Source: Selaginella moellendorffii
Lineage: Eukaryota; Streptophyta; Lycopodiopsida; Selaginellales; Selaginellaceae
Direction of reading: 5' to 3'
DNA: 64,000 nt
Assembly: GCF_000143415.4 (NCBI RefSeq)
Contig: NW_003314352.1
Span: 446,402 to 510,401 of the forward strand
Shown here: positions 45,384 through 58,021 of the stretch, piece after piece
How the letters are laid out: each line of letters opens with the position of its first letter
How positions within the stretch are numbered: the first letter of the stretch is position 1
Translations under genes and position numbers: made by a program
The notes under the pieces: generated by a model
Told to the model about the DNA's origin: nothing
Seen by the model: only the letters and a program-made list of their open reading frames with translations
Database searches by the model: none

Positions 45384-48118
45384 ATGGGCGACGCGCATCA
45401 GTTCAACAACATCCTCCTCGGAGGCCGCGGTGGAGCGGTGAGTTGCCCGATCCTTGTGGTTCTTTCTCTTGTTGGTAGCGCCGCACAGGAGAGATTTCTT
45501 TGCGTTTGAGCTCGTTGCTAGGGTTTAAGTGCTCACTGATCGGTGCCGCAGAATCCCGGGCAGCTCAAGATCAGCTCCAAAGGCTTCTCGTGGCGGAAAT
45601 CCGGCGGAGGCAAAGTGGTAGATGTGGCCAAGGACGATGTCAAGAGCGTGAGTTGGACGAGGGTTTCTAGGAGCTACCAGATGAGCATTAGGCTCAAGGC
45701 CGGCTCCAATGTGAAGTTTACTGGGTTTCGCGAGCAGGTGAATCTCAAAGCTATCTGTGACCTTGCGATTGATTTCTTTTGTTTTTGTTTCTCTGTTCTT
45801 TAGGACGTTTCTAGCTTGAACACCTTCATAACCTCGAATATTGGAGTTACTCCTCAGGATAAGCCTTTGGCTGTGAGTGGACGTAACTGGGGAGAAGCTG
45901 AACTGGAAGGTGACTTCGATCGCGTGTTTGTGCTGTGCAAAACTTGTTTTTTTGTTGTCCAGGAAACACTCTATCGTTCGTCGTCGGAGGAAAGCCGGCG
46001 TTTGAGATATGCGTTGCCGATATCTCCAACACACAAGTGCAGGGAAAGAATGACGTTCAGATGGAGTTTCATGTGGATGACACAGCCAATGAGGTAGGAA
46101 TCTTCAATTAGGCGATTTTGTTTGTCAATAAGCTCTCTATATGCAGAAAGACACTTTGATGGAGATGAGTTTTCACGTTCCAAGTACTAATACCACGTTT
46201 GTTGGTGACGAGGAACGTGTATCTGCGCAGGTGTGTTTTGAGTTGGGATTTTGCTGTCGCTGATCTAGTTTGTGCAGGTCTTTTGCGATAAGATTCTTTC
46301 GATGGCGGATGTTGGTCCAGCTGGTGGAGAAGCCGTCGCAGCATTTGAAACTGTCAATGTTCTCACTCCAAGGTACGTATTTCACTGTTTTCTATTCTTT
46401 GATGACAGGCATTTGTGTTTACAGGGGTCGATACCTCGTGGAGCTGCACTTGTCATTCTTGCGGCTTTTCGGAGCAAGTGACTTCAAGATCCAATACACC
46501 AGTGTTGCTCGTCTCTTTGTTCTTCCAAGGGTAATTTTTCGTTCTTCCTCGTGAATACATACTGATGATTTGCCGGCAGTCTGCTCAATCTTCCACATAT
46601 GTTGTGATTACACTGGACCCTCCCATCCGCAAAGGTCAGACGTTCTATCCGCACATAGTTTTTCAGGTAAACGAAAATTTCTATGTGCCGACTGAGAGAA
46701 GTTGTACTTTTCTTATTCAGTATCCGTCTGAGGAGATAACGGAGCTTACGCCCTTGATCAGTGACGAGCTGTTAAATACCAAGTATAAAGACAGGCTGGC
46801 ACCTCAATATAAGGTAGATTTTCTACTTCCGTGCAACGCATAACATTGCTGCTTGTTTGTAGGGGCTGTCATATGAAGTTTTTGTGGAGATTCTGAGGGG
46901 ACTTTCGGGCGCTGGAATCACTAAACCTGGTACCAAGTTCCGCAGTAGTCAAGAAGGCTACGCAGTTCGGGCAGCCTTGAAAGCGGAAGAAGGCCTTCTT
47001 TATCCTCTGGAGAAGAGCTTTTTCTTTTTGCCTAAGCCACCGACACTTATAGTTTATGAAGAAGTAAGTTCATCATAGTCCCTGGATTTGGTTTAAGATT
47101 GTATATTGCAGATAGATTACGTGGAGTTTGAAAGACATGGAGCCGCAGGAACGAGCAGTATGTCATCCAAGAACTTTGATTTGATATTACGTTTAAAAAC
47201 TGATCAAGAGCATCTGTTTCGTAACATCTCGCGAAACGAATATCACAGTCTTTTCAAATTTATCAGGTAAACTGGTTGGAAGATGTACTTAATTCTCCTC
47301 ATTTTTTTGCAGTGAGAAGGGCTTGAAAATTTTGAACTTCCAAACACAAGGATCAAGTGCTGTTGCGGAGGCGCTTCAAGGTTCTGATGACGAAGGTGTC
47401 GATCCGCATCTTGAACGGATAAGAATAGCGCGTGCAACGGGAGACGAGGGAGATAGTGACGAAGAGGACGAAGACTTTGTCGCCGATAAGGATGATGAAG
47501 GATCTCCGACAGATGATTCCGGTGAAGAGGAAGAACCCGATGCAAGTGACAGTGGTGGGGAGCAGCAAGATGAGGTGAGGATATTTCACGTTTTCTCGAG
47601 GTGCTAATGTACTTATACAGAGACCTGTCAAAAAGGATAAGAAGAAAGTCGAAGCGTCTCAAAAGCCAGCAGCGAGCAAAAAGAAAAAGAAAGATGAAGA
47701 AGGTGACGGGGACAAGAAGAAGAAGAGACGAAAAAAGGATCCTAACGCTCCTAAAAGAGCGCTTAGTGGCTTCATGTACTTTTCACTGGCAGAGAGAGAG
47801 GTACGTGTTGTTCTTACAAATTATCCCGTCGCTTACCATCTGTGATGTGATATACAGAATCTAAAGAAAAGCACACCAGGGATTTCTTTCAAGGATGTGG
47901 CGAAAACGCTTGGCGAGCGTTGGAAGGCGATGAGCAGTATGTTTTCTAAAGTGTTTCTCTTTTGTTTAATACTTGTAGAACTTTTTTGCGCAGAGGATGA
48001 GAAAGAGCCATTCGAATCTCAGGCTCGTGTTGACAAGGAACGGTACACCAAGCAAATGCAGGGGTACAACAAGGGTAACGCTGGTGGCTCGACTGCCGAT
48101 GACGAAAGCTCCGACTGA
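45384..48118 (+). CDS. SSRP1: FACT complex subunit SSRP1
   Basis: About 15 exons encode roughly 646 residues, a normal plant SSRP1 length. SSRP1 pairs with SPT16 as the FACT histone chaperone, which opens and rebuilds nucleosomes during transcription and replication in the nucleus. Start at [18 protein letters not shown] (exon 1 45384-45437). The N-terminal and Pob3-type double PH regions include [27 protein letters not shown] and [15 protein letters not shown], then VEFERHG. A long acidic stretch follows ([21 protein letters not shown], about 470-520), then a Lys-rich stretch. A single HMG box ([20 protein letters not shown] ... [15 protein letters not shown]) and a short tail ending DDESSD complete it. 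No lesions seen. The promoter region is shared with the P450 pseudogene of copy C. Confidence 0.95.
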
Positions 48119-48178
48119 CCGATATGCCCGAGGATTATCAAGGTTTTGTATTTCTGCACCATTTTGTAGCGAGAAAGC

Positions 48179-49054
48179 TTAATTCTGTGCCGACTTAGCT
48201 GTTGTGCCGAACAGTAAATGTGGCAGGATATTTGCTAGGAAATATGAAAAGAGAAGCGCTCCAGTTGCCAAAAATCCTATCCACCAGGCTTGCTCAGGGA
48301 TCCCACTGAAGAACACTCGCTCGCACACTGCCACGAGGTACTGGTCAGAACAAAACTTTCCGAAACTAAGCGAGCGACAGTTACGGACTTATGTTATATA
48401 CAATAAACTCCTGCTCCTTGAAGTTCCTCTTGGCGATTACCCCCGCGGGCTTGACCGAGACGCGAACAAAAACTTTGTGAGACCCCTGGCGAGAGGATCC
48501 TAGAGTAAGTTCTCCCACACAAGCTTTGAATCTCGCTAACCTCGTCCAGAATCAGGTGCTCGCGAGCAGGAAAAATGATTTTTTCAACGTTGAGCAGTCG
48601 TCTAGTAGTACCGGAGGAACGGCGGCTGTGCAAGAGCGTGAGCGAGAATGCTGCTGGTACCTGGAATCACCGGAGGAAAAAACACTAGATCACGACCGAG
48701 GAGGACAGCTCCAACACTCACGGAGGCCGGGTACGAGACTTTGATCTCATAGTCGTGAGCAGGATCCAGGCCTCGGACTTGATACACGGCGCTACCCATC
48801 GCCGCCAGGGGTAAAATCTCCCCCAGCCTCTCCCGACCAACGTCGAGCGTTCTAACATCATCGCTCCTACAGAGGATCAAAGCCCACAGGAATCAAGAAA
48901 ACCAACCCATCAAAAGCGAAAGATTTAACTGTGACGACGAGAGGAAGAAGAAGGAACAGCCGCAAAGAAGAAGCAAGAGCGTCGTCCGGGCCGTACTATT
49001 CCGTACGCGTAGAGATTCCAGTAGACATTGGAATGCCCAGGAAATTCGATCCAT
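48179..49054 (-). CDS. Small type I membrane protein, conserved-looking, unnamed
   Basis: Five exons: 49054-48930, 48866-48722, 48660-48541, 48485-48402, 48340-48179, predicted 211 residues. The frame stays open across all four short introns, including a GTATAT donor at 48,401. The N-terminus (MDRISWAFQ...RTTLLLLLCGCSFFFLSSS) looks like a signal anchor or signal peptide. The middle contains RGLDPAHDYEIKVSYPAS and VPAAFSLTLLHSRR, suggesting a luminal beta domain, then HKVFVRVSVKPAGVIAKR. The C-terminus has a hydrophobic segment (WWIGFLATGALLFSYFLAN) and a short cytosolic end. Probably in the secretory pathway membrane; function unknown. Its stop lies 61 bp from the SSRP1 stop, tail to tail. 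Confidence 0.7.
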
Positions 49055-49833
49055 CCCCCCACCTCTCTGGCCTTGTTTGTAGCTACGTGTGCTCCTTCAC
49101 GGGGAGCACACAAACTGGACGAAACCCTAAAACTTAACAGCTTGTCGCCGTTATCTTTAGGTCATTTTCTTTTTAAAACAGCCATGGTCGCATTCTTATA
49201 ATTTCGGCCTCAGATATATTCCACTCCTTTTTGTTTGTGAGGGGGAGGGAGAGAGAAGAACGAGAGAGGAAGAAAGGAGAGGGAGAGAGGAAGAGAGGGG
49301 CCAGGATTGGAGATGGCGCGCGGCGATTCCCGGCGCCCATGGAGCTGATTGATCCGCGCGAGGAGGAAATAGTCGTGATCTGGTAGTGCTTAGGCGGAGG
49401 AGTGCCAGGTTAGGGTTTCGCCATGCGGAACCTGTGTCGCGGCCATGGGCGGTACCGGCTCTGGGGCATGGGCGTGAAGCTGCGACGGCCAGGGGCGATT
49501 GGAGGCCGGTATGTGTAGATCTGCCACCAGCTGAGCGAATTCCAGGACAGGTTTCTCTTGCTCGTCAAGATGATTGCCGGGAGAGCTCAGGAATCCAGGC
49601 GCCTCGTCAAGGCTGGGGAATTGGGATTCAAAGTCGCGATTTGACTGGGGGAATTGGAGAGAGAAAGAGAGAGACTGTAGTAGGGAAGGAGGACATCCCG
49701 GGGATGGATCCGCTGGAGCTCCTGTGCGTGAATTTGGGGCAATTGTATTGGTTCTGCTACCTGTGCTGGCCGTGGAGGATGGTGTATAAATTCTAGGGGG
49801 GAGTGGCTGGAATTGCTTGGTGGTGGCGTGGCC
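49055..49833. promoter_or_regulatory. Divergent promoter and long kinase leader
   Basis: 779 bp separate the starts of the minus-strand membrane protein gene and the plus-strand kinase. A GA-rich, TATA-less tract (about 49,240-49,300) probably marks kinase transcription initiation. The leader has an upstream open frame (49,386-49,796) ending LCWPWRMVYKF just before the kinase start. It has no recognisable domain and may act as a uORF. Confidence 0.4.
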
Positions 49834-52800
49834 ATGGAAGACAAGAGGCAGTACCCGGCATTGGCCAGTGACTATCAGCTTCTCGAGGAGGTAGGGCAGG
49901 GAGTGAGCGCCACGGTCTATCGCGCGATGTGCATCAGCTTCAAAGAGATTGTGGCCATCAAGAGCCTCGACTTGGAGAAATGTAGTTCCAATCTGGTGAG
50001 TTTCTTGGGCGATCCTGGATGAGAGCTCTTTCTTCTCATGGCTCTCTCTTCTTCCATGCAGGATGAAATCCGGAAAGAGGCCAAGACCATGAGCCTGATA
50101 AACCATCCAAATGTCGTGAGAGCGTACTGCTCGTTCGTGGTGGAGCACAGCCTCTGGGTGGTCATGCCTTACATGGCTGGCGGCTCGTGCCTTCACATCA
50201 TGAAAGCAGCGTACCCGGATGGCTTTGAGGAGGCTGTCATCGCGACGGTCTTGAAGGACACTCTTAAAGCTCTCGAGTACTTGCATCGTCACGGGCATAT
50301 TCACCGTGACGTGAAGGTCTGTGTGCTCGAATGGATTAGGACGTGATCTCATATTTGATCCGGGGTCTTGTCACAGGCAGGGAATATATTGATCGATAGC
50401 AATGGCGCCATAAAACTAGGGGACTTCGGTGTTTCGGCCTGCCTTTTCGATACCGGGGATCGTCAACGATCCCGAAATACGTTTGTGGGGACCCCTTGTT
50501 GGTGTGTTTCATGATCTAATCACTTACTATGTTGTTAAGGCCTTCCTTGTGAATGTAGGATGGCTCCAGAAGTCATGGAGCAGATACACGGTTATGATTT
50601 TAAGTAATGGAGCTTCTTTTTTCTTCTTCTTCTTGCCGATGAGAATTTTTCTAAGCGTTGTTGTTGTCCTGCAGGGCTGATATCTGGTCCTTCGGGATCA
50701 CTGCGTTGGAGTTGGCTCACGGGCATGCACCGTTTTCGAAATATCCTCCGATGAAGGTCTGAAATCTGCGGTTTTGAGCAATCTCTCACGCTGTGTCTTG
50801 CCAGGTTTTACTAATGACGCTGCAAAATGCGCCTCCTGGTCTTGATTATGAACGTGATCGACGTTTTTCTAAGGTATGGTAGACCGAGCACTGGCGTCTG
50901 ACTAGATCTTTATTTGTGAAATAGTCTTTCAAGGAGATGATTGCAATGTGCTTGGTGAAAGATCCAACTAAACGGCCTACTGCGGAGAAGCTGTTGAAGC
51001 ACTCGTTTTTTAAAGGTGCAAAGTCTACTGAATATTTGGTTCGGCATGTGTTGGAAGGACTACCTCCGTTATGGGAACGAGTGAGAACTCTCAAGGTATT
51101 AATTTTTATCAGTAGCTGATGTACTCGGTCTTCTTATGCTTGATTTCCAGATAAATGATGCTGCTCGACTTGCGCAAAAGAAAATTCCATATGGCGAGCA
51201 GGAAGAACAATCACAGGTTCGGGCCATTTCGCCGGCTCCATGATTAAGTGTTTAAAATGTTGGGCTGATGCAGAAAGAGTATAAACGAGGTGTGAGCAGC
51301 TGGAATTTTGATGTCGAGGATTTGAAGGCTCAGGCCGCGCTGGTAATTAAACTTGTTTTTAACACCTTGCTAAAGTTCGCTGGATCAGATTCAAGACGAC
51401 GACGACGTGTATCCTGAAAAGAACGATGAAAATTCTTCTTTTTTCAAAGAAAGCCCCGAGATTGTTGAACTGCCTGATCACGAACGCGCTCAATCACCAC
51501 CATCCAAACCCGAAAGTGCAACCGATGTAAGCTCAGCCTTATTTCCTGTTGATTTTCTATGTTGACTAGTGTGTGTTTTCTGTTTACTCGAAAGGCTGCC
51601 GATCGTTCAACAGCTCGGGGACGGTTAATCATTCCTTCAAAGTTTAATGGGAAGCAAGGGTAAGAAGCAACGTTATAAGTTCGCTGTCATATTTGCTCAA
51701 TGTTTTATTCAGGCTAGCCGCTGGGAGAAAGGAACCCAAGCACATGTAAGTTTCTGTTTTGCGATTTTGTCCTGAACTCTTACATGGTTATACAGTGGGC
51801 GATTCGACGTTTTCGAAGATGACCTGGAAATGGAGAGCCCTGGATGGCATGAAGGCATGAAGGTGAAGGTGGACGAAAGCGAGTCACGGAGGGAAGAGAA
51901 AGAGTCACGCAAGATCGACGAGAAAGATGACAAAGAGAGAAGGCGACTCGATGGTGAAGAACATCGGAAGTCTGCTAGCGGTCCTTTGCTACCTGATCGC
52001 GTTCTTGCGTGTTTTCGAGAAGAAAAAGAAAGGTATTGCCTTTACTTGTTTGATCTCTTTGTCTTACATGTTGAATCAACCAGGTTGTCCGTCCGTGGTA
52101 TTGATGATCTAGTGCGAACCCGCTCATCATTCAGTGGGCCTTTGCCTTGTGGATTTGCAAATGGTTCTCCAGGACCTTCAAGAGCTTCAGCAGGCATGTT
52201 TATCTTGTAATGACTGGCTTCCTTAAAAGCTTTGTCATGCATCCTAGAATGAGTGTCTGTCACAACATCTGATTCAACATTTTGTTTCTTTCTCAGGTAG
52301 CAAAGAGGCCTCAGAGGAAAAATCAAAGGGAACGCTTGTGAAAGGCAGATTTCGGGTGACATCAGGGGATACTGGTGTTGTGGAGGTATTTTCCTACATT
52401 ATTTTTGTTGGAAAATAAGTGTTTTTTAATTATAGGATCACTCCAGCAATCGGAGGATAGCAAGTATGCAGGTACAAATTTATTTCCTTATGTGTCATTG
52501 GTACAATTTCTTTATTTTTCCAGCAATTTCCAACATCATCGTCCCAACCTGTGGTCGCAAATGGAGTTGCAAGCATTCCTGTGGCTGCTATTATGCCTCA
52601 ACTCCAAACTCTTCTTCATCAAAACGCTACGCAACAGGCATGTTGATAGTTCCGAGGATTCTCTTGCTAATGTTTTTGTTTTTTTTTTTTCTGTCTCTCT
52701 TTCTTTAGGACATTTTGATGAGTCTTTTGAGTACTGTAAATCCAGGAGAGGTCCCGGCCGGTATGCAATAAACACTTTGATCATCCATCTTATACTTCCA

Positions 52801-53237
52801 TGGTTTCTGTTATAGCTGCACGGATGATGTTTACAAATCAACGAAACTTCTACCGTGGTGACGATATGGTAGAACTTCTTTGCAACGTGATGCTCTTTTC
52901 TGGACTAAAATGTGTTTTTCTTTTCTAGGCCGACCCTCCTACAGAAAAAGAGCGCGAACTGCTTCAGCAACTCAACGATTTGCAATCTAGGTTCGTAAAA
53001 AGTTCCTGGATTTCCAAACTAAAAGACGAAATTTCAGAGTGGGATTATTGGCGGAAGAATTGCAGATTGTAAAATTACGGAATGTACAGGTAAACTATAC
53101 TGTCTTCTAATTTTTCTCTATTTAATTTTTATTCTGTTTTGTCCTGTTTTCAGCTAGAACGCCAATTGAACGCTATATTTAATAAGGAGGAGGAGGAAAG
53201 AATACGTAGGGAGGAGGCAGCGAAGGATGATGGATAG
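49834..53237 (+). CDS. STE20-type serine/threonine kinase, OSR1/SPAK-like group
   Basis: About 17 short-intron exons encode roughly 640 residues. Kinase domain at the N-terminus: glycine loop [11 protein letters not shown] (21-31), VAIK Lys43, HRDVKAGNIL (Asp137), DFGVS (Asp155), activation loop [16 protein letters not shown], then [19 protein letters not shown]. This set is typical of plant GCK-like kinases related to animal OSR1/SPAK; one Arabidopsis relative, BLUS1, acts in guard-cell blue-light signalling, but I cannot assign that role. A charged linker ([19 protein letters not shown]) and [12 protein letters not shown] follow, then a C-terminal coiled coil ([19 protein letters not shown] ... 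[13 protein letters not shown]). One intron (about 52,637-52,708) appears to use a GC donor. All catalytic residues are present. Confidence 0.92.
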
Positions 53238-54385
53238 AGTGGAGATGCTTGTTGTGTTCCGTTTGATTGGAAAACTTCTCTGGTGGCTTAACAATGGGTG
53301 AGTTGCTATTCGACTCACGCTGGTTAGGACATCTTTCGCAGGCAAGTTTTTGTTTCTTTTGTGAGGATGTTCTAAAATATTTTGCTCCTCTCCAGGTGAG
53401 AACCTGGTTGTGAATATTATAAACCTGTGTACAAGCGAGGCGAAAAAGATATTTGTGGAAATTTGAGTTGTCCACGAATGATAAAGAGTTCGGAGCAGGA
53501 AAGAAAGAATGTCTTCAGTTTCGCTCATTCATTTATTAGAAAAAAATTAATTCTAGTTTACGATTAATCATTGTGTGCAATCAAAAAAGAATTCAACACA
53601 ACATGATTACTTGGACTCCAGACGGGACGCGGTCCAAGAGCATAACATTGATTACTTGGACTCCAGATGCGACACAGCCCAACTCCGCTGTTGGCCACAA
53701 CAAGAAAAAAGAAGAGAAAGGGAGAGGATGGGGCTGGATAGTTCTTCCTTGCACAATACAGAGAGATCTTTGATTCTTGATAGGGACAGCATAAGCGTTT
53801 GACAAGAACTGCAATGCCTTCATTACTGCCAAAACCTTGGGATGTTTCACCTATAGTCAGGGATAGAATTGATTTGTTATATGATTGAGCCAAAAATATA
53901 GGCTTACTCAGATATATATATGTGCATACAAGTTTTGTGATAACAGTAATGGATTCTGGATATAGAAATCTACGGATTTTGCCTTTGATACAAGACTCAC
54001 AAGAACCAAAATCCTTAGAGATATACTTTAAATCATAAATGAAATGTTTTTACTACATATGGTTCAAGGTTGTTGTATAAGTAACATTTTCATAAAGTAT
54101 TTGTCAAAAGTGACTATATATCTATAATTAAAGTATTAGAAAATACATTTTTGGTGTTATATAAGGCATTTTTCACAGATACTATAGAATTATTTTCAAT
54201 GGGAATTTTCAAATTTCATTCACCAGATGCTTCATTTTTAAACCATTGCCAATTACAATAAATCAGTTAGTTGTTCTTATTTTATTAAACCACTCTTTTT
54301 GATAATTAAATTGAATTGAAAATTAAAGAATTAGAATAACTAGAAGAAATAGATTAAAAAACTTTATTCATTTATAAAGTTTACA
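53238..54385. other. Intergenic region downstream of the kinase
   Basis: Probable kinase 3' UTR, then AT-rich DNA. A direct repeat of ATTACTTGGACTCCAGA lies at about 53,606 and 53,651. A minus-strand frame near 53,564-53,893 spans it but shows no domain. AT-rich sequence without features continues to 54,385, where block D begins abruptly. Confidence 0.5.
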
Positions 54386-54850
54386 TTCTCGGCCAGAAGG
54401 GGCTGCTCGGGCCGAGGACAGCATGCCTTTCGAGCCGGGTGTGGGCGATGCTCCTGGCAGCGTGCCAGACTCAATCGACTCTCTACTGGTGCAAGGCTCT
54501 GGCGACGAAGCCTCACAACACCAAGATCTACTTCGCGGATCGGGTGTCCAGAAGGACAGGCTCAACGTCTCGGACAAGCTCAACTCGATCTAGCGTCAGG
54601 TCGGGCGGTGGACCCACGAGATCATGGCGGCTTATGCGACCAGGCTAAACATTGAGCTGATCATCGAGTGTAGGTGCAGAAGTACCACAGGCCGTGCTGC
54701 TGAGGCACGCTGCCAGTCAAGAACCTCAAGTCTGCCACCACAATATCAACGTCAGGTTGAGTTCCACCACATTTAGAAGGACATGCGTACAGTAGCAGGA
54801 AGCCCTCTTGATTGTTTGGTCTCTCCTCCAACTCACATACTAGGAACTCT
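54386..54850 (+). pseudogene. DHPPL-repeat gene type b, tail fragment in copy D
   Basis: Only the last-exon distal part is present: MPFEPGVGDAPGSVPDSIDS in one frame, and in the next frame VWAMLLAACQTQSTLYWCKAL, a PPR E-motif-like reading. Then DRLNVSDKLNSI and RLNIELIIECRCR appear. It matches 17,480-17,930 in inverse orientation. Its left edge is the D block breakpoint. Confidence 0.6.
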
Positions 54851-56125
54851 TTAGATGCAATTGAAAACTATACTTGAATATTTTTTATTTACAATTTTCT
54901 TATCAATGATATAAATTTATCTAAATATAGAGATTACTTTAACACTTTAAAATGTTAATTCTCATAATTAATGAATTCTTTCATAAATTTAAATTTATAT
55001 TGTGAGTGCTCGAGATATAGAATAGGTATATTGATTAGGCTTTAAACTATTGTTTATATACAAGAATGGATAGATTAGATTCAGTCCTAAATAGATAGTT
55101 TATATGCTATAGTATCACCTAAGATTATATTTATATATATATATATATATATATATTACATTATTGTCTCCTTTGGAAGATAAGATGATAAATTAAGTGG
55201 AACATCTAGAGCTTTTATTAGGTGATTATAGAAAACTATAAGAATTTGAATTTTCTATAAAACCACCAACGTAGTTGCTAATAAGTATGACTAAAAAAAA
55301 TTCAAAGCTATAAAATAAACATCAATTAATTATAGATTTCCGATGAACCAATTTCAACTCTATGTGCAATTGCTAAATGTTCAAACCAACCTTGAATACA
55401 TAACTTCGAACTAAAACAAAAGACTTTAAAAGCCATTATAATCCATAAAACATCATTATAGTAAATAATATATCCCATCTTTAAGTTTGTTTATTGACAA
55501 TCTTTTAAGACCATTATTAACTCAAATTTATGACTATTATCTTTATCTAACACCACATATAGAAAGTTGAACTCACTCTATTTAATTTCTATATCCTCTT
55601 TATCCCTTCCTTTAAAGAAAAAACACTTTTAAAGTATCAACCTTATTCAAATTTATTGCATTAATCCTCATTCCACTATCTATGTTCAACTTCACTTCAC
55701 TATTGCATATATTCAACATCACTAAATTGGGGTTAAGTGTTTTATTCAAACTTGCTATATTCGTCTTTATTCCATAATCTATGTTGTTCATCCTAGCACA
55801 ACTACAATATCTATTTGTCCCCATTTTATCATTGAGGCCAAACTCCTATCTAGGAATTTTTAGCTACTGTCAAAACAAAAATGATGAAAAAATAAAATAT
55901 GCTCAAAACATAGAAATAAAGGGTTTTTTGTCTTAAAATACTTTAGCCACCACAAAATAAAGAAAAGATTCACACTCCTCAATATACAACTTAACCCTTG
56001 AGCTAAGAAAATTAATAAAAAATTGAACATAAACTCTTTAGCAACAATGATAAAACAAAGGCTTTTAATAACACTCACAATTGAGGACATACACTCAATT
56101 TTAAACTCAAGCCAAAATGACCAGA
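54851..56125. other. AT-rich tract, copy D (inverted)
   Basis: Inverse counterpart of 13,690-14,660 plus 17,210-17,470 in copy A, including an (AT)n run at about 55,132-55,155. It lacks the 2.4-kb insertion of copy A. It ends at a junction near 56,126, where it meets the end of the methyltransferase; the 5.7 kb that separate these in A are missing. No gene. Confidence 0.5.
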
Positions 56126-56268
56126 ATTGAAACGGTCCATCCTTCTGTACGCCTTGGGTATGTTTTGAGCTCAAAATGGGATAAGCTCACTCTGCGTGTT
56201 TTCTTCTCAGCCAAGCAAAGCTGTAATGGAAACCATTGAGGGAGTAACTCCAGATTCACTGCCCATTG
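56126..56268 (+). pseudogene. METTL13-like methyltransferase, 3' fragment in copy D
   Basis: Only the end of the penultimate coding exon (WSILLYAL-like) and part of the last exon (KAVMETIEGVTPDSLPID) remain, including the GTATG donor and TCTCAG acceptor between them. Cut on both sides. Confidence 0.75.
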
Positions 56269-56269
56269 A

Positions 56270-56371
56270 CGAATTAACTTTACTAGCTAAAAGTATTTAT
56301 CTAACCACATTTTAATCTAAGAATTAACTTTACTAGCTAAACGTATTTATCTAACCACATTTTAATCTAAG
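56270..56371. repeat. 51-bp tandem duplication
   Basis: Two adjacent copies of a 51-bp unit beginning AATTAACTTTACTAGCTAAA and ending ATTTTAATCTAAG, differing at about one base. The other blocks have a single copy between methyltransferase and XRN. Confidence 0.9.
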
Positions 56372-56478
56372 ATACAATTAATTACCTTTTCCCTCGCTAC
56401 TATATAACAGCGAAAATGCTTGTGAGGGTTTATCACTTTCCATCCTCTCCAAGAGCGATCAAGCAAGACCAATCGATC

Positions 56479-57726
56479 ATGGGAGTTCCTGGGTTTTTCG
56501 CTTGGCTCGTATCCAAGCATCCTCGGTGTGTGAGGGACGCGATTGATGGTGCCAAGAACAATATTCTTCGCTACGACACCTTCGCCACTTTTTACCAAGA
56601 GTTCCTCGACTCGCTCCGCAAGCTCGTCGCCATGGTGGCTCCGACCAAGCTCGTCTTCCTAGCCCTGGATGGAAGGCCTCCCACCCCCAAGCTCTTCAGC
56701 AAGCTCTTCAAGAAGCCGTGTCGCTACAATCGCGATGCTTCTCTCTCCTCCTTGTCCTCCTCGGAGGATGAGCTCGATTCCACCAAAGGTCAGACAGGTG
56801 ATCTCATCCCACGCAATCGCAAGGCCAAGATGGCGATGGTCCGCCATGGAACGCCTTTCATGAACAGGCTGGAGAGTGAACTGCGACGATTTGTGGCAAG
56901 CATGATGCTGTCAAGTTCAGATGATCATCGCCGGAGGAGATCAATGACTAGCTCGAGGCTCCAGTGGATCGTTTCCACGTCCGAGGAGGACGGGGAGGGC
57001 GAGCTCAAGATCTTCAACCACATACGGGCTCTGCCGTTCAACGCCCACGACTTCCACTGCGTGGTTGGACGCGACGCCGACTTGATCATGCTGGCTCTCG
57101 CTAGCCCACTCTCCAGGAAGATCAACATCGTCCGCCAGACGCCGAAGGACGGAGTGATGATTTACAAACTCATCAGCATCGAGACGCTCGTGCGTGATTT
57201 CGAGGTGCAGATGGAAGAGCCGTGCTCCGTGCGGCTGCGGTCCACCATGAGGGATCTCGTGTTCCTGTGCTTCCTTCTGGGGAACGATTTCTTGCCTGGC
57301 CTGGAGGCGCTCACAATCCGAAACAATGGCATCGACAAGCTCCAGCAAACGTACATGGAGGTTTCAGTGAGGTAGGGGAGTTTATAATCAACTGCGATGG
57401 GCATGTCAACACAAGAGCGTTGGAGCGATTTCTCTTGCATCTGCCAAGGAAATTGGGGACATCGAAGAAGTTGGAATCTAATGTTGAGATGGGCATGACA
57501 ATATGGTCATTGTATATCAACATTCTAAAGTGGTGTGTAGACTATTATTTCAATGGAGTGGTGTTAGACGAGTCCTACTACTCGTGGGAGAATGCTCCAG
57601 CCATGGGAAGATTCGTCAACTTCATGGGCACACACTCACATGGCGTGGTAAATTCAAGACCTCTACTCCCACCAGTTACTGCTACAAGCGTTCTTAACTT
57701 AAGACCTCAGTGGTTGAAATCCTGTT
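56479..57726 (+). pseudogene. XRN-like exonuclease domain, copy D (broken)
   Basis: Starts MGVPGFFAWL (upstream Met at 56,416). A 69-bp in-frame deletion after LRYDT removes the NLYVDLNTIIW block with the first catalytic Asp. A one-base deletion in MEVFSEA (about 57,362) shifts the frame, and a stop follows at MEVSVR; the remaining C-terminus (FSEVGEFIINCDG ... LRPQWLKSC) continues in another frame. The other catalytic motifs are intact. Confidence 0.85.
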
Positions 57727-58021
57727 AATATCGTATGGAAATGACTGTAAATTTGACCAGACTTTACAAACTTAGATCTTTAATACTAATATATACATTT
57801 TAAAATCACAAAGAGTTCCCAGTATGAGTCGTTGGAGAGACGGCTTCCTGCTATTGCAGAAGCTTCTACTTCTCGGCACGGTCTTGGAGAAGAGTGGTGT
57901 CAACCTTGAGGTTCTTGACGGCCTGGATGGTCGTACCTGGCACCTTGCTCACAAGCCCCAGCAGCACGTCCACCTTGCACCCCCGCTCCATGGTCAGCTC
58001 GATGTTTAGCCTGTGGAGCTC

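Noticed and set aside
49386-49796. 136-codon open frame upstream of the kinase as a separate protein gene
   Set aside because: No domain, lies in the probable 5' leader on the same strand; kept only as a possible uORF.
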